A stretch of 64,000 bases of DNA from Streptomyces lacrimifluminis (lineage in GTDB: Bacteria; Actinomycetota; Actinomycetes; Streptomycetales; Streptomycetaceae): positions 186,001 to 250,000 of the forward strand of contig NZ_BMMU01000004.1 in NCBI RefSeq assembly GCF_014646095.1. The letters run 5' to 3'. Position numbers and translations under genes: made by a program. Within the stretch, counting starts at the first letter, position 1. Every line of letters starts with the position of its first letter. Below, one piece after another: positions 1-9,068 of this stretch. Below the pieces are notes generated by a model. The model was given only the letters and a program-made list of their open reading frames with translations. It had not been told where the DNA came from and did not search any database.

Positions 1-186
1 GCCGACTCCCGGGCGGCCGGCGGCACGGGCGGACGCTCTCCGCGCCGCTCGGCGTCGGTGGCGGCGATGGCGCTGGGCGCGCTGCTCGGGGCGTGGCTCG
101 TGGTCCGTCACGGCCTGGGAATTCCGCTCCTCGTCGCGGCCGTCGTGGTGGCCGTGCTGGCGTTGAGTACGTCGGGGCGGGAGTGA
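1..186 (+). CDS. C-terminal end of a multi-pass membrane protein, possibly DUF1275/YoaK type (partial)
   Basis: The reading frame is open from base 1 and ends in TGA at 184-186. It gives about 61 residues: a short basic Gly/Arg segment, then two adjacent hydrophobic stretches separated by RHGLG, then a short polar tail. That arrangement (arginine-rich loop followed by two closing helices) resembles the C-terminus of DUF1275 (YoaK) membrane proteins, but the family call rests on general appearance only. The start lies outside the window, so length and operon partners cannot be judged. Confidence 0.6.
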   Translation, partial: ADSRAAGGTGGRSPRRSASVAAMALGALLGAWLVVRHGLGIPLLVAAVVVAVLALSTSGRE

Positions 187-460
187 TCCGGGCTCGCGGC
201 ACGCTGTTCGGCAGGGCGAAAGTGGCTACCGATTCATAACTCTTCGCGATCATGGCGCGTAGGTCCGGACCGTCCGACGGGCCGCCACAGAGGCTCGAAC
301 CGGGTCTCCACACCCCGCGTGACCTGCACGATCTGTGTCCGCGAGTGACCCCGTACCCGTGCCCGCGCGCCCGTACGCGGGGAGGGCGCGCGCATGGCCC
401 GCGAGAGTCGGGGGTACCCATCGGGCCCACGACGGGCCCGCGCGGAGCATACTGGAGTCA

Positions 461-682
461 ATGACAAAGACAGCGGTAACGCGGGCCCATCTGGCCACCA
501 GCCCCTTCAAAGCCCCTGTGGCACCCCCTACCAAGCTGTTCGCGGTAGGCGACCGAGTCACTCACGACGTCTTCGGCCTCGGCCGGGTGACCACCGTTGA
601 GGACGGCATCGCAGTACTCGTCGACTTCGGCGGGCGTCAGGAACGGATCATCAGTCCCTACGCCAAGCTGACCGTTCTGTGA
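461..682 (+). CDS. Small orphan SH3/Tudor-like protein (UvrD/PcrA C-terminal-domain-like)
   Basis: A 73-residue protein begins at an ATG preceded closely by GGAG at 454-457. Longer upstream in-frame starts are possible but their residues look non-coding. Residues 28-72 (FAVGDRVTHDVFGLGRVTTV, then a VLVDFGG strand and a closing YAKL) have the five-strand pattern of the small SH3/Tudor barrel at the C-terminus of UvrD/PcrA helicases and related CarD/CdnL-like RNA polymerase-binding modules. This is inferred from pattern, not from a search. The protein stands alone with no helicase nearby. A role in binding RNA polymerase or nucleic acid is possible but not shown. No membrane segment is present. 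Confidence 0.75.
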   Translation: MTKTAVTRAHLATSPFKAPVAPPTKLFAVGDRVTHDVFGLGRVTTVEDGIAVLVDFGGRQERIISPYAKLTVL

Positions 683-957
683 GTTCCGCAGCGCCGTCCC
701 CAGGATCAGGAGACCTTCCATCGAGCTGAATTCTCTGTTCTCCGCGCCGGAACCGACAACGTTCCACGCGAGGACCGATACACCGACCCCGGAGATCGAC
801 CCCTTCCAGGCGCCGGCCTTCCGGGAGGGCACTCCCGGCGCCTCCGCCACCCTGGCCGAGGACCCCGGCAGCTGGGAGCAGCTCTGAGCCGCGGCGCCAC
901 GTTCGTGTGACCGCCGACCGTATCGCCCAGTGACGGGTCACGGGCTCCCGGGTGCCT

Positions 958-3351
958 TCAGGACCGAGGCATCGGAAGCGCGTACACCCTGTCGAAATGC
1001 TGGGCGATCAGCGGGTGGTCGGTGCCGCCGTCGGCGTCGCAGGAGAGCTGCCAGTCATTGATGCCCGTGTCCCGGCCGTCGGTGAAGTTCCACAGCAGCT
1101 CGCCCCGCCGGGCATCGATCGCGTAGAAGCCGTCCTTGTTGGCCGCGGCCGTGACGAACACCGCGTCGCCGCCCGCGACGAGGGGATTCTCCAGGTCCAG
1201 CCTGGGGGTTTCGCAGAACCAGCGCCGGGAGCCGTCGGTGGCGTCGAACGCCTCGACGCCGTGCGGGTCGCTCGTCGTGCAGTACACCGTGCCGTCCGCC
1301 ACCGCGACGGAGGCGAAGCCGCCCCTCCCCTCCTTCACGCGCCAGCGCAGCGCACCGGTCTCCAGGTCCACGGCGACGAGTTCGCTGTCGACGGCGAACA
1401 CGGTCCCGTCCAGTACCACCGGGGCCGACCGGACTTCCGAGTCGGACGCCATGCGCTGACTCCACAGCACGCTCCCGCGGGCATCGCCGCCCCGGGCCGT
1501 GAGCCGGTGCAGCCCGTCCAGGTAGACGAAGCGGGCGGAATCGATGAACGGTTTCAGGTCGAGGCCGATGTCCTCCGGGCTGATGGGGATGACCTGGGCC
1601 AGGCGCGCCCGCAGATTCGTACCGAGGACGACGTTCGTCGAGGTGGCCGACCCCCGCGATCCGTCCTCGTTGTCCTGACGGTCGAACCGCAGTCCGACGA
1701 TGGTGACCGTACCGGCGGCCCCGCCGAGCAGGGTGTCGAACCGGAAGTCCGCCCCGAAGTCCAGCGAGTACCGCTCCGCGCCCGTGACCGGGTCGACGCC
1801 GAGCACGGTAGCGCCGGTGCCGAGGGCGACGACGACGTCCGAGACGATCAGGGGCGGGGTCGGTGACTGGCTGATCCCCCGGTAGGTCCACCGGGGACTG
1901 GCACCGTCGGCGAGACCGAGACAGAACAGGGTGCCGGACTGCGTCTTCAGCAGGGTCGTGCCCTTGTAGAAGACCGCCGGTGCCTGGACGAGCGGGTCGC
2001 TGCGGTACGTCCACAGGGGTTCCGGCGCCGGACCGGCGGGCGTCGCCGCACCGCTCGCCCCGTCCTTCGATCCGTGGAGCAGTGCGGCGACGCCGGTGCC
2101 CAGGGCGAGCGCGGCGGCCGTGAGCACCCCGCGGCGGGAGGGGCCCGGCCGGGACGAGCGCGGGGCTCGGTGGGTGCCCCGGTCGGGCGACGGCTCGGGC
2201 GGCTGCTGCGGGGACTGCTCGCGCGTCGGGCCGGACCCCGGTCGGTCGGGAGGATCAGGGAGTTCGGGAGGACCAGGGCGATCGGGGAGATCGGGGAGTT
2301 CCGGAAAGACCACGTGGTGCGGGCCGCCCGGGCGTCCCGTGACCAGTCGGCGAGGGGCTGCGAGGCGCGGGTCGACGCGGAGAGTGCCGGAGCCGGGGGC
2401 GGCTGCCACAGCGGCAGGGGCGGACTTCCGCCGGAGGACGTCCGCCTTCGCGCCGAGGCCGAGGTCCAGATCCATGAGTCCGGCGCCCTGGCGTCCTATC
2501 GCGCAGAGGACGGCTTCCGGCAGCCAGCCGTCCCAGTCCAGCGCGTCGACGCCCACGGGCGCGCACGCCGCCGACACCCGGTCCGGGCTGGGCCGGGCCG
2601 CCGGGGACTTCTCGAGACACAACCGGATGATCGTGTCCAGCGGTTCCTGGACGCCTGTCAGGTCGGGCGTGCCGTGCACCACCTGGTACAGCAGGGTGGC
2701 CGCCGACGCGCCGTCGAAGGGCGCCTTCCCGGTGGCCGCGTACGCCAGGACCGAGCCGAGGCAGAACACGTCGCCCGACGGGCCCATCGGGTCCCCGGTG
2801 GCGTGCTCGGGGCACATGTATCGCGGGGAGCCCAGCAGCACACCGGACAGGGTGAGTTCGTAGCCGTCGGTGGCGCGGACGATGCCGAAGTCGATGACGC
2901 GGGGGCCCTCGGCGGCGAGCAGCACGTTGGACGGTTTGAGGTCGCGGTGCACCAGCCCCGCGGAGTGCACGGCGATCAGCGCCTCCGCGAGTCCGGCGCC
3001 GAGGGCCAGGACCGATCTCGGTGGCAGGGGCCCGTACTCCTCGACAGCGTCGGCCAGCGTCGGGCCGACGATGTGCGTGGTGGCCAGCCAGGGGACGGGG
3101 CCGTCCGGGTCGGCGTCCACGACGGACGCGGTGTAGGTGCCGCTCACCGCCCGCGCCGCGTCCACCTCGCGGCGGAACCGGTCGCGGAACGCCTTGCCCG
3201 AGGCCAGCTCCGGACGGATGACCTTGACGGCAACGGTCTGTTGCCGGTCGTCCTTGGCGAGGAAGACCTCGCCCATCCCTCCGGCGCCGAGCCGCGCTAC
3301 AGGACGGTACGGCCCCAGCCGCTCCGGGTCCGTGGGACGAAGTGGCTCCAT
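958..3351 (-). CDS. Transmembrane Ser/Thr protein kinase with extracellular PQQ-type beta-propeller
   Basis: A 797-residue protein starts at the ATG that gives MEPLRPTDPERLGPYRPVAR, the usual N-terminus for this class. The kinase domain (about 12-275) has the glycine loop LGAGGMGEVF, Lys43 in VAVKVI, the catalytic loop HRDLKPSN (His135-Asp137) and DFG at 154-156. The APE motif reads CPE, a mild deviation. A proline-rich linker follows, then one membrane helix near residue 390 after an Arg-rich stretch, and about 380 extracellular residues with repeated WTY/LRWR blades typical of PQQ/PknD-like propellers. It probably senses a periplasm-side ligand and phosphorylates cytoplasmic targets. It lies downstream of the sortase on the same strand, with a 184-base gap. 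Confidence 0.93.
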   Translation of the reverse strand: MEPLRPTDPERLGPYRPVARLGAGGMGEVFLAKDDRQQTVAVKVIRPELASGKAFRDRFRREVDAARAVSGTYTASVVDADPDGPVPWLATTHIVGPTLADAVEEYGPLPPRSVLALGAGLAEALIAVHSAGLVHRDLKPSNVLLAAEGPRVIDFGIVRATDGYELTLSGVLLGSPRYMCPEHATGDPMGPSGDVFCLGSVLAYAATGKAPFDGASAATLLYQVVHGTPDLTGVQEPLDTIIRLCLEKSPAARPSPDRVSAACAPVGVDALDWDGWLPEAVLCAIGRQGAGLMDLDLGLGAKADVLRRKSAPAAVAAAPGSGTLRVDPRLAAPRRLVTGRPGGPHHVVFPELPDLPDRPGPPELPDPPDRPGSGPTREQSPQQPPEPSPDRGTHRAPRSSRPGPSRRGVLTAAALALGTGVAALLHGSKDGASGAATPAGPAPEPLWTYRSDPLVQAPAVFYKGTTLLKTQSGTLFCLGLADGASPRWTYRGISQSPTPPLIVSDVVVALGTGATVLGVDPVTGAERYSLDFGADFRFDTLLGGAAGTVTIVGLRFDRQDNEDGSRGSATSTNVVLGTNLRARLAQVIPISPEDIGLDLKPFIDSARFVYLDGLHRLTARGGDARGSVLWSQRMASDSEVRSAPVVLDGTVFAVDSELVAVDLETGALRWRVKEGRGGFASVAVADGTVYCTTSDPHGVEAFDATDGSRRWFCETPRLDLENPLVAGGDAVFVTAAANKDGFYAIDARRGELLWNFTDGRDTGINDWQLSCDADGGTDHPLIAQHFDRVYALPMPRS

Positions 3352-3535
3352 GGTCCTCAGCTCGCCTGTTCCCCGTCTGTTCCCCGTCGAATGGTTTGGG
3401 AGGGAGCGTAGGTGCTGGATGGGCAGGTGGCGCACACAATCGGGCAACTCATGGCCATTACTTGAGACTTCATGCAGGGATGGTCCGGACGTTACTCGTG
3501 ACGACAGGGCGAATCGGACACGCGCACGCCGCCCC

Positions 3536-4249
3536 TCAGCTCGCTGTCGCGTACACGATGAGGTTGTCGACCGGGTGCCCCTGCGCGTCGAAGTCGCCGT
3601 CGCACGTGATGAGCCGTAGAGCACGCTCCTGGGTCGGCCCGTAGACCTTCTCCGTCGGGAAGGCGTTCTTGCTGACGCTCTCCATGGCCGTGACGGTGAA
3701 GTGGAGGGCTTTTCCCGTCGCGTCGGTGACGGTGATGTCCGCACCCTCCTCGATCTTCTTGAGGTCGTGGAAGACGGCCTCGCCGAAGTGGGTGTCGTTG
3801 TGGCCGATGATGACGGCGGCGCCGACCTCACCGGGCACGGCACCGCCCGTGTACCAGCCCGCGGTCATCCCCTGCTCGGCCGGCGGGACCTCGACCGTCC
3901 CGTCCTTGTTGAGGCCCAGCTCCATCAGCGAACTGGTGATCCCCAGGGAGGAGATGGCGACCCCGGCCGGAGCGGCCGGAACCGCCGGAGTGCCGGAGGC
4001 GGTGGACTGCTCGGACTCCGGGGTGCCGGGCGCGGCGGTGGGGGCGACCCGGACCACCGGGTCGGGGCTGGACGAGCAGCCGGTGAGCACGGTCACCAGC
4101 ACGAGCTGGACGAGGGTCGCGAGGAGGGCGACAGCGAGGCGGGCCCGGGACAGGCCCGGACGGTGTACAGGGGGCAACTCGGGCTCCAGAACAGGATGCG
4201 GGGGTTCGCCGGAACGCACAGGGCGCCGCCCGGTGAAGGGCGGCGCCAC
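3536..4249 (-). CDS. Class F-like sortase, possible lipoprotein
   Basis: The frame has no ATG. The likely start is GTG at 4249 (237 residues), 29 bases after the upstream gene; GTG at 4219 is an alternative and neither has a strong ribosome site. One hydrophobic segment (about 36-56) ends in LTGC, a good lipobox, so the enzyme may be lipid-anchored. The sortase barrel carries the catalytic His in IIGHNDTHFG and the catalytic Cys in LITCDGD near the C-terminus. The Arg usually found shortly after the Cys is not obvious in the GHPVDNLIVYA strand, which should be compared with class F relatives. Sortases join proteins to peptidoglycan or to other proteins. The gene just upstream encodes a likely substrate. 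Confidence 0.88.
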   Translation of the reverse strand: MAPPFTGRRPVRSGEPPHPVLEPELPPVHRPGLSRARLAVALLATLVQLVLVTVLTGCSSSPDPVVRVAPTAAPGTPESEQSTASGTPAVPAAPAGVAISSLGITSSLMELGLNKDGTVEVPPAEQGMTAGWYTGGAVPGEVGAAVIIGHNDTHFGEAVFHDLKKIEEGADITVTDATGKALHFTVTAMESVSKNAFPTEKVYGPTQERALRLITCDGDFDAQGHPVDNLIVYATAS

Positions 4250-4278
4250 CGTTTCGTACGAGAGGCCGTGCCGGCGGG

Positions 4279-4665
4279 TCAGCCGTCGTTGCGGGCGGTG
4301 GTGCGGCGGCGCAGTACGTAGGTGCCGGCGCCCGCGAGCAGCAGCGCGCCCGTGGCCGAACCGATGAGCGTGGCGGAGTTGTCGTCCTGGGCGGGGGCCT
4401 CGCCCGCGGCGACACCACCACGCGGGTAGTCCTTGCCGGCCTTCACGGCCTCGGCCTTCCTGGCTTCCTCCGCCTTGCGCGTCCTGGCGTCCTCGGCCTT
4501 CTTCTTCTCCAGGGCCTCCTTGTCGGCCGGGGTCGAGTCGGTCGCGGCCGGCGTCGGGGTCGGGGTGGCGGCGAGGGCAGCGGAGGCCGGGACGAGCAGC
4601 GCGCCGGCCGCGACGCCGGTCAGGAGGGCGATACGCAGCGGGCGCAGGGTGAGACGGCGGGACAT
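4279..4665 (-). CDS. Secreted, C-terminally membrane-anchored small protein with PRGGV-type putative sorting signal
   Basis: This 128-residue protein starts at an ATG with GGAG 7 bases upstream. It has a Sec signal peptide (basic SRRLTLRPLR, hydrophobic core, cleavage near ASAALA), a Thr/Pro linker, a Lys/Glu/Ala-rich helical stretch (about 49-78), the segment DYPRGGVAAGEAP, one hydrophobic helix and an RRR tail. The order motif, helix, basic tail is that of sortase substrates, but PRGGVAAG replaces LPxTG. I recall similar P-[RK]-G-G-V-x-x-G tails on other Streptomyces surface proteins. It shares a strand with the adjacent sortase and is probably its substrate and operon partner. The mature function is unknown. 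Confidence 0.85.
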   Translation of the reverse strand: MSRRLTLRPLRIALLTGVAAGALLVPASAALAATPTPTPAATDSTPADKEALEKKKAEDARTRKAEEARKAEAVKAGKDYPRGGVAAGEAPAQDDNSATLIGSATGALLLAGAGTYVLRRRTTARNDG

Positions 4666-4788
4666 GTGAGGGCTCCAGTTCCAGCCCGGCTTGGTCGTTC
4701 CTGGTTGCCGATCCGCACCAGGTTCCGGGCATGACCCCACTCTGGCGGCCACTTGTGAGGAACCTGTCAGATCGTCGTGGTCATCCCA

Positions 4789-6861
4789 TCAGGGCCGACC
4801 GGGGCTCTCCGTCTTCCTCGGCTCGGCAGTCGGCAGCCGCAGGGTGAAGGTGGCGCCCTCCCCCTCCGTGCTCGTCACGTCCACCGTGCCGCCGTGGGCC
4901 TCGGCGAGCTTGAGGACGATCGCCAGACCGAGGCCGCTGCCGCCGGTGCTGCGGTTGCGGGACTTCTCCGCCCGCCAGAAGCGGTCGAACACGTACGGGA
5001 GATCGTCCGCCGGGATGCCACTGCCGGTGTCGGACACCTCGACGGCGACCTGCTTCCCGCTTTCGGTGACGTAGGAGCGCAGGGACACCGTGCCGCCGGC
5101 CGGGGTGTGGCGTACCGCGTTGGAGAGCAGGTTGCTGACGGTCTGGCGCAGCCGTACGGGGTCGGCGTCGAGGAGCGGCGGGCGCGGGGTGCCCGGCGGC
5201 GGTGTCAGGACCGTGAGGGTGACGCCCGCCGTCTCGGCCATCCCCTGGTGCGCGGAGGCGACCTGGCCGAGCAGTTCGTCGACGCGTACCGGTTTCCGGT
5301 GCAGCCGCAGTGCGCCCGCGTCGGCCGCGCCGAGGTCCTGGAGGTCGTTGATGAGGTGCTGGAGCTGCACCGCCTCCTCCAGGAGCGAGGAGACGAACGC
5401 CGGGTCCGGTTCGGCCAGTCCGTCGTGGGCCGCCTCCAGCCAGCCCCGGATGTTGCTCAGCGGCGTCCGCAGCTCATGGGCGACGTCGCTGACCATCACC
5501 TTGCGCTGTTCCTCCAGCCGGGCCCGGTGCACCGCCATGTCGTTGAAGGCCGCCGTCAGCCGCCCGATCTCGTTGTCCGAGACGACGCGCACGGGCACCG
5601 GCGTCGCGTCCAGGCCGTCCCGCATGCGCTGGGCGGCTCCGGTGAGCGCGTGCAACGGGCGTACGAGCCTGGCTCCGGCGAGCACCGAGGCGCCGACGGT
5701 GAGGGCGAGGACCAGGGCGGTGACCCCGGCGATGCGTGCGGTGTTGGCGCGGGAGAGGTCGAAGCCGGGTACACCGGCGGCGTCCGGCCCGTCGATGAAC
5801 AGGAGTGCGGGCTCGGCGACATAGCCCGTGAGCTGTTCCCGGCGGGCGCTGACGACACATGCGGCCACGGCCCGGTCGTACGCGCTGTCGCGGATCTCGG
5901 AGGGGGTGTAGTCGAGTGCGCCACCGGCAGCCGCCTTCCGTTCGGCCGTCTCGGCGTCCTCCCGCTTCTTGGCGGCCAGGGCTGCCGCCTCCCGCTTGCT
6001 GAGGCCCTCCTCCGTACTGGGGACCGCGTCGTCCTGCCCGGCCAGGTAACTCCGGTCCCAGGACAGGTCCAGGTTCAGTTTGACGGGCGTACGGCCCTGT
6101 CGTTTCAGGCAGGCGTCGGCCAGTTGGTTGAGGGCACTCAGGGCCTTGCGCTCGGTCGGGGTGGCGTCGACGGGGAAGGAGGCCAGGCACTTCGCCTCCA
6201 TGTCGCGGTCGATCTCGCTGTCGGTGCCGCTCGCGGTCTCGTCGCTCACGAGCTGGACGCGGGGCCGTCCGCCCGGGCTGTCGACGACGTCGGCGGCGAT
6301 ACCCATGTGGCTGAGGCACTCCACCCTCCCGGCGGACGCCTTCCGCAGCGTGGCACGTTCCTTCGCGGGCAGCCGGAAGGGCCCCACGGCCCGGGGATCG
6401 ACGCGGTCCGCGTCGGCCTTGGCCGCGTCGGGCACCAGCACGGTGTCGACGGACAGCGGGTCGACGATTGCCGAGGGCTGCGACGCGAGGGAGTTGGCGG
6501 ACGAACTGCCCCCCGTGGAGCGGGAGTCGGCCGAGTCGACGAACGGGCGACGGCCCTCGTCGGTGAGTACGATCCGGCGCCCGGACTCCCGGGCCAGTTC
6601 GCGCACGGTGGCGTCGACGCCCTCCCAGTCGGAGTGGGTGGCCGCGTAGCCGAGGAGGGTGTCGTAGATCTTCGCGTCGGACTTGAGGGTCTGCCCCTGC
6701 TCCTGGCGGATCGCGACGGAGGTCGTCTGCACGGCCAGCCAGGCGGTCGCGGCGACCGAGCACGAGGCCACCAGCGCCGACACGGTCAGCAGCCGCCCCG
6801 CCAGGCTCTTGCGGAGCGGCAGCCGGGCCCTCGCCGCACCCCCCGCGTCAGGACGACGCAT
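4789..6861 (-). CDS. Two-component sensor histidine kinase
   Basis: A 690-residue membrane kinase. A first helix (about 20-42) and a second (about 368-392) flank an unusually large extracellular region of roughly 320 residues containing paired cysteines, probably the sensor. It continues with HAMP, the HisKA box DVAHELRTPLSN, the N box NLLSNAVRHTP and the ATP-lid glycines in DTGSGIP and GGSGLGLAIV. The ATG at 6861 lies inside the regulator gene, so the two coding sequences overlap by 14 bases and are translationally coupled. It should phosphorylate the response regulator encoded immediately upstream. The signal cannot be told from sequence. Confidence 0.95.
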   Translation of the reverse strand: MRRPDAGGAARARLPLRKSLAGRLLTVSALVASCSVAATAWLAVQTTSVAIRQEQGQTLKSDAKIYDTLLGYAATHSDWEGVDATVRELARESGRRIVLTDEGRRPFVDSADSRSTGGSSSANSLASQPSAIVDPLSVDTVLVPDAAKADADRVDPRAVGPFRLPAKERATLRKASAGRVECLSHMGIAADVVDSPGGRPRVQLVSDETASGTDSEIDRDMEAKCLASFPVDATPTERKALSALNQLADACLKRQGRTPVKLNLDLSWDRSYLAGQDDAVPSTEEGLSKREAAALAAKKREDAETAERKAAAGGALDYTPSEIRDSAYDRAVAACVVSARREQLTGYVAEPALLFIDGPDAAGVPGFDLSRANTARIAGVTALVLALTVGASVLAGARLVRPLHALTGAAQRMRDGLDATPVPVRVVSDNEIGRLTAAFNDMAVHRARLEEQRKVMVSDVAHELRTPLSNIRGWLEAAHDGLAEPDPAFVSSLLEEAVQLQHLINDLQDLGAADAGALRLHRKPVRVDELLGQVASAHQGMAETAGVTLTVLTPPPGTPRPPLLDADPVRLRQTVSNLLSNAVRHTPAGGTVSLRSYVTESGKQVAVEVSDTGSGIPADDLPYVFDRFWRAEKSRNRSTGGSGLGLAIVLKLAEAHGGTVDVTSTEGEGATFTLRLPTAEPRKTESPGRP

Positions 6862-7618
6862 GGCGCACGTTCTTCGCGGGGTCCGTCAGTTTGTAGCCGA
6901 CGCCGAAGACGGTGATGAGACGGGCCGGCCGTCGTGGGGCGCGTTCGATCTTCTTGCGCAGGTTCATGACGTGCACGTCGACGGTCCGGCCGCTGATGTA
7001 CTTGTCGAAGCCGTGCAACTCGTCCAGGAGCCGCGCCCTGGTGAAGACCCGGCCGGGCTCGGCGGCCATCGCCGCGAGGATACGGAACTCGCCGGGCGTG
7101 CAGTCGACGGGCGCCCCGGAGACCGACACCTCGTGCCGCGCGGGATCGATCCTGAGCGCGCCGACCGTCAACACCTCGTCGTCCGGGGTCGCTCCGGGCT
7201 CCGGGGCGGGAGCGGGGGCGGGTTCCGTCCCGGGAGCCGGGTCGGTGCCTCGCCGGTTGCGGCGCAGCAACGTCCGTACCCGGGCCGTGAGTTCGCGCGG
7301 GCTGAACGGCTTGGTCATGTAGTCGTCGGCGCCGAGGTCGAGGCCGAGCAGCAGATCGTCCTCGGTGCTGCGGGCCGTCAGCATCAGCACCGGCACCTCC
7401 CGGCGTTCGGCGCGCAGGATCCGTACGACGTCGAGGCCGTCGGCTCTGGGCATCATCACGTCGAGGACGACCAGGTCGGGTTCCTGGTGCCGGACCGTTT
7501 CGAGAGCGGTCCGGCCGTCCTCGACGACCGTGACGGTGTGGCCCTCGTGCTCCAGATAGCGGCGCACCAGTTCGGCCTGCTTCGCGTCGTCTTCGGCGAC
7601 CACAATGTTTGCGCACAC
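6848..7618 (-). CDS. OmpR/PhoB-family response regulator
   Basis: A 256-residue protein starting at GTG (VCANIVVAEDD). The receiver domain (1-115) has the acidic pair ED-D, phospho-acceptor Asp53 in LVVLDVMMP and the conserved Lys in YMTKPFSP. A Pro/Glu/Ala linker of about 30 residues joins it to a winged-helix trans-effector domain (about 155-250, with VFTRARLLDELHG and TVDVHVMNLRKKIE). It is the first gene of the pair with the overlapping histidine kinase gene downstream. It probably activates or represses promoters after phosphotransfer; no target site is evident here. Confidence 0.95.
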   Translation of the reverse strand: MCANIVVAEDDAKQAELVRRYLEHEGHTVTVVEDGRTALETVRHQEPDLVVLDVMMPRADGLDVVRILRAERREVPVLMLTARSTEDDLLLGLDLGADDYMTKPFSPRELTARVRTLLRRNRRGTDPAPGTEPAPAPAPEPGATPDDEVLTVGALRIDPARHEVSVSGAPVDCTPGEFRILAAMAAEPGRVFTRARLLDELHGFDKYISGRTVDVHVMNLRKKIERAPRRPARLITVFGVGYKLTDPAKNVRHASS

Positions 7619-7664
7619 GCCGGAGATGGTAGCGACCGCCGGTGCCGGGAGGTCCGAAGTCTCC

Positions 7665-9011
7665 TTACCGTGAGGGCGGTTCGGTGGTGGACAGCCGGGG
7701 ATGCAGGCGTGCCGTCGAGCGGCCCGTGAGGTCGAGCAGCAGCTCGGCGAAGAGGGCGTCGCCCCAGCCGAACCAGGGGCGCGTGAAGGTCCCGGGGTCG
7801 TCGACGTGGAAGCTCTCGTGCATGGAGCCGGTGCCCCCGTCGGTGCGCAGCAGCAGCTCGGCGAGGCGGGTCCGCTCGGCCTCGTCGTCGCTGGTCAGCG
7901 CCTGCATGGTGAGGGAGAGCGGCCAGACGTGACCGGGCGGGGTGTGCGGGCTGCCGATGCCGGAGGCCGAACCGCCCGCGTAGTAGAAGGGGTTGGCGTC
8001 ACTGAGGACGAACTCGCGGGTGCGGAGGTAGAGTTGGTCGCCCGGGTCGCACCAGCCGAGGTAGGGCAGCGAGAGCAGGCTCGGGATGTTGGCGTCGTCC
8101 ATCATCAACTGCCCCCCGAGACCGTCGACTTCGTACGCGTACACCGTCGGGTCTGCCCCTGCGGTCACCCCGTGCGTGCGCACCCCGGTGGCGATCTCGC
8201 CCGAGAGGGCCATGGCGTCGGCGGCGAGGCCCGGGTCACCGATCGCCGTCGCCAGCTCGGCGAGACCGCTCAGCGCGACGGCCGCCATGGTGTTGGACGG
8301 GACCAGGTAGCCGTGGTGGCAGCGGTCGTCGCTGGGGCGGAAGCCGGACCAGGTCATGCCGGTGGGCGCGACCGGCGCGCCCCGGCCGCCGCGCGGCAGC
8401 GAGTCGAACGCGTCGTCACCGAGGCGCCGGAACTCGTACGGCGAGCGGTTCTCGTGGTCCTGCTCGACCCGCCACAGGCCGATGATGCGGCGGGCGGCGC
8501 GGACGAAGCGGTCGTCGGCGGTGAGGTGGCCGAGGCCGCCGGTCGCCCGCCAGATGCCGTAGGCCAGCTGGAGCGGGGCGCAGAGCGAGTCGACCTCGTA
8601 CTTCTGCTCCCAGACCAGCGGGGCGGGGGCCGGCTCGTCGAGGTAGCCGGCGCCGGAGCCGTCGGGTTCGGCGTTGAAGGCGTTGGCGTACGGGTCGGCG
8701 AGGACGTACCGCAGCTGGCGGCGCAGGACGCCGGTGAGCGCGGCGGCGACGGCGGGATCGTCGGCGGCGAGGAGGTACGGGCGGACCTGGGCGGTGCTGT
8801 CGCGCAGCCACATCGCGGGAATGTCGCCGGTGAGGACGAAGACCTCGCCGTCGGGAAGCGGGCGCATGGCCCTGCCCCAGGTGCCGGTCAACAGCCCGGT
8901 GAAGCGGTCGGCGGCGCGCGGGTCCAGGGAGCGAAGCTCGCGGTGTACGTCGGCACGCAGAGCCCGGAGGCCTTCCGGCAGCTCACCTTCCGGTTCGTCG
9001 ATCGACCGCAT
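7665..9011 (-). CDS. GH125 family exo-alpha-1,6-mannosidase
   Basis: A 448-residue soluble protein. ATG at 9011 is preferred over ATG at 9017 because GAGAGG lies 6 bases upstream of the former and directly abuts the latter. The family signature GDIPAMWLRDST and later conserved blocks (SLCAPLQLAYGIW, TWSGFRPSDD, YLVPSNTMAAVAL, DANIPSLLSLPYLG) match GH125 (DUF1237), metal-independent inverting mannosidases that trim alpha-1,6-linked mannose. No signal peptide is present, so it acts inside the cell, probably on imported manno-oligosaccharide. A perfect LacI-type palindrome lies 58 bases upstream of the start, which suggests substrate-inducible control by a regulator not in the window. Confidence 0.92.
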   Translation of the reverse strand: MRSIDEPEGELPEGLRALRADVHRELRSLDPRAADRFTGLLTGTWGRAMRPLPDGEVFVLTGDIPAMWLRDSTAQVRPYLLAADDPAVAAALTGVLRRQLRYVLADPYANAFNAEPDGSGAGYLDEPAPAPLVWEQKYEVDSLCAPLQLAYGIWRATGGLGHLTADDRFVRAARRIIGLWRVEQDHENRSPYEFRRLGDDAFDSLPRGGRGAPVAPTGMTWSGFRPSDDRCHHGYLVPSNTMAAVALSGLAELATAIGDPGLAADAMALSGEIATGVRTHGVTAGADPTVYAYEVDGLGGQLMMDDANIPSLLSLPYLGWCDPGDQLYLRTREFVLSDANPFYYAGGSASGIGSPHTPPGHVWPLSLTMQALTSDDEAERTRLAELLLRTDGGTGSMHESFHVDDPGTFTRPWFGWGDALFAELLLDLTGRSTARLHPRLSTTEPPSR

Positions 9012-9068
9012 GATCATCCTCTCGCGCACTTCCCGCAGCACTTCTCAGACACTGGGACAACCCCCTTG

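Noticed and set aside
4777..6915. Long plus-strand open frame opposite the histidine kinase
   Set aside because: The minus strand carries an intact HAMP-HisKA-HATPase protein with all boxes; the plus-strand translation is Arg/Val/Gly-rich without domains, an expected shadow in high-GC DNA.
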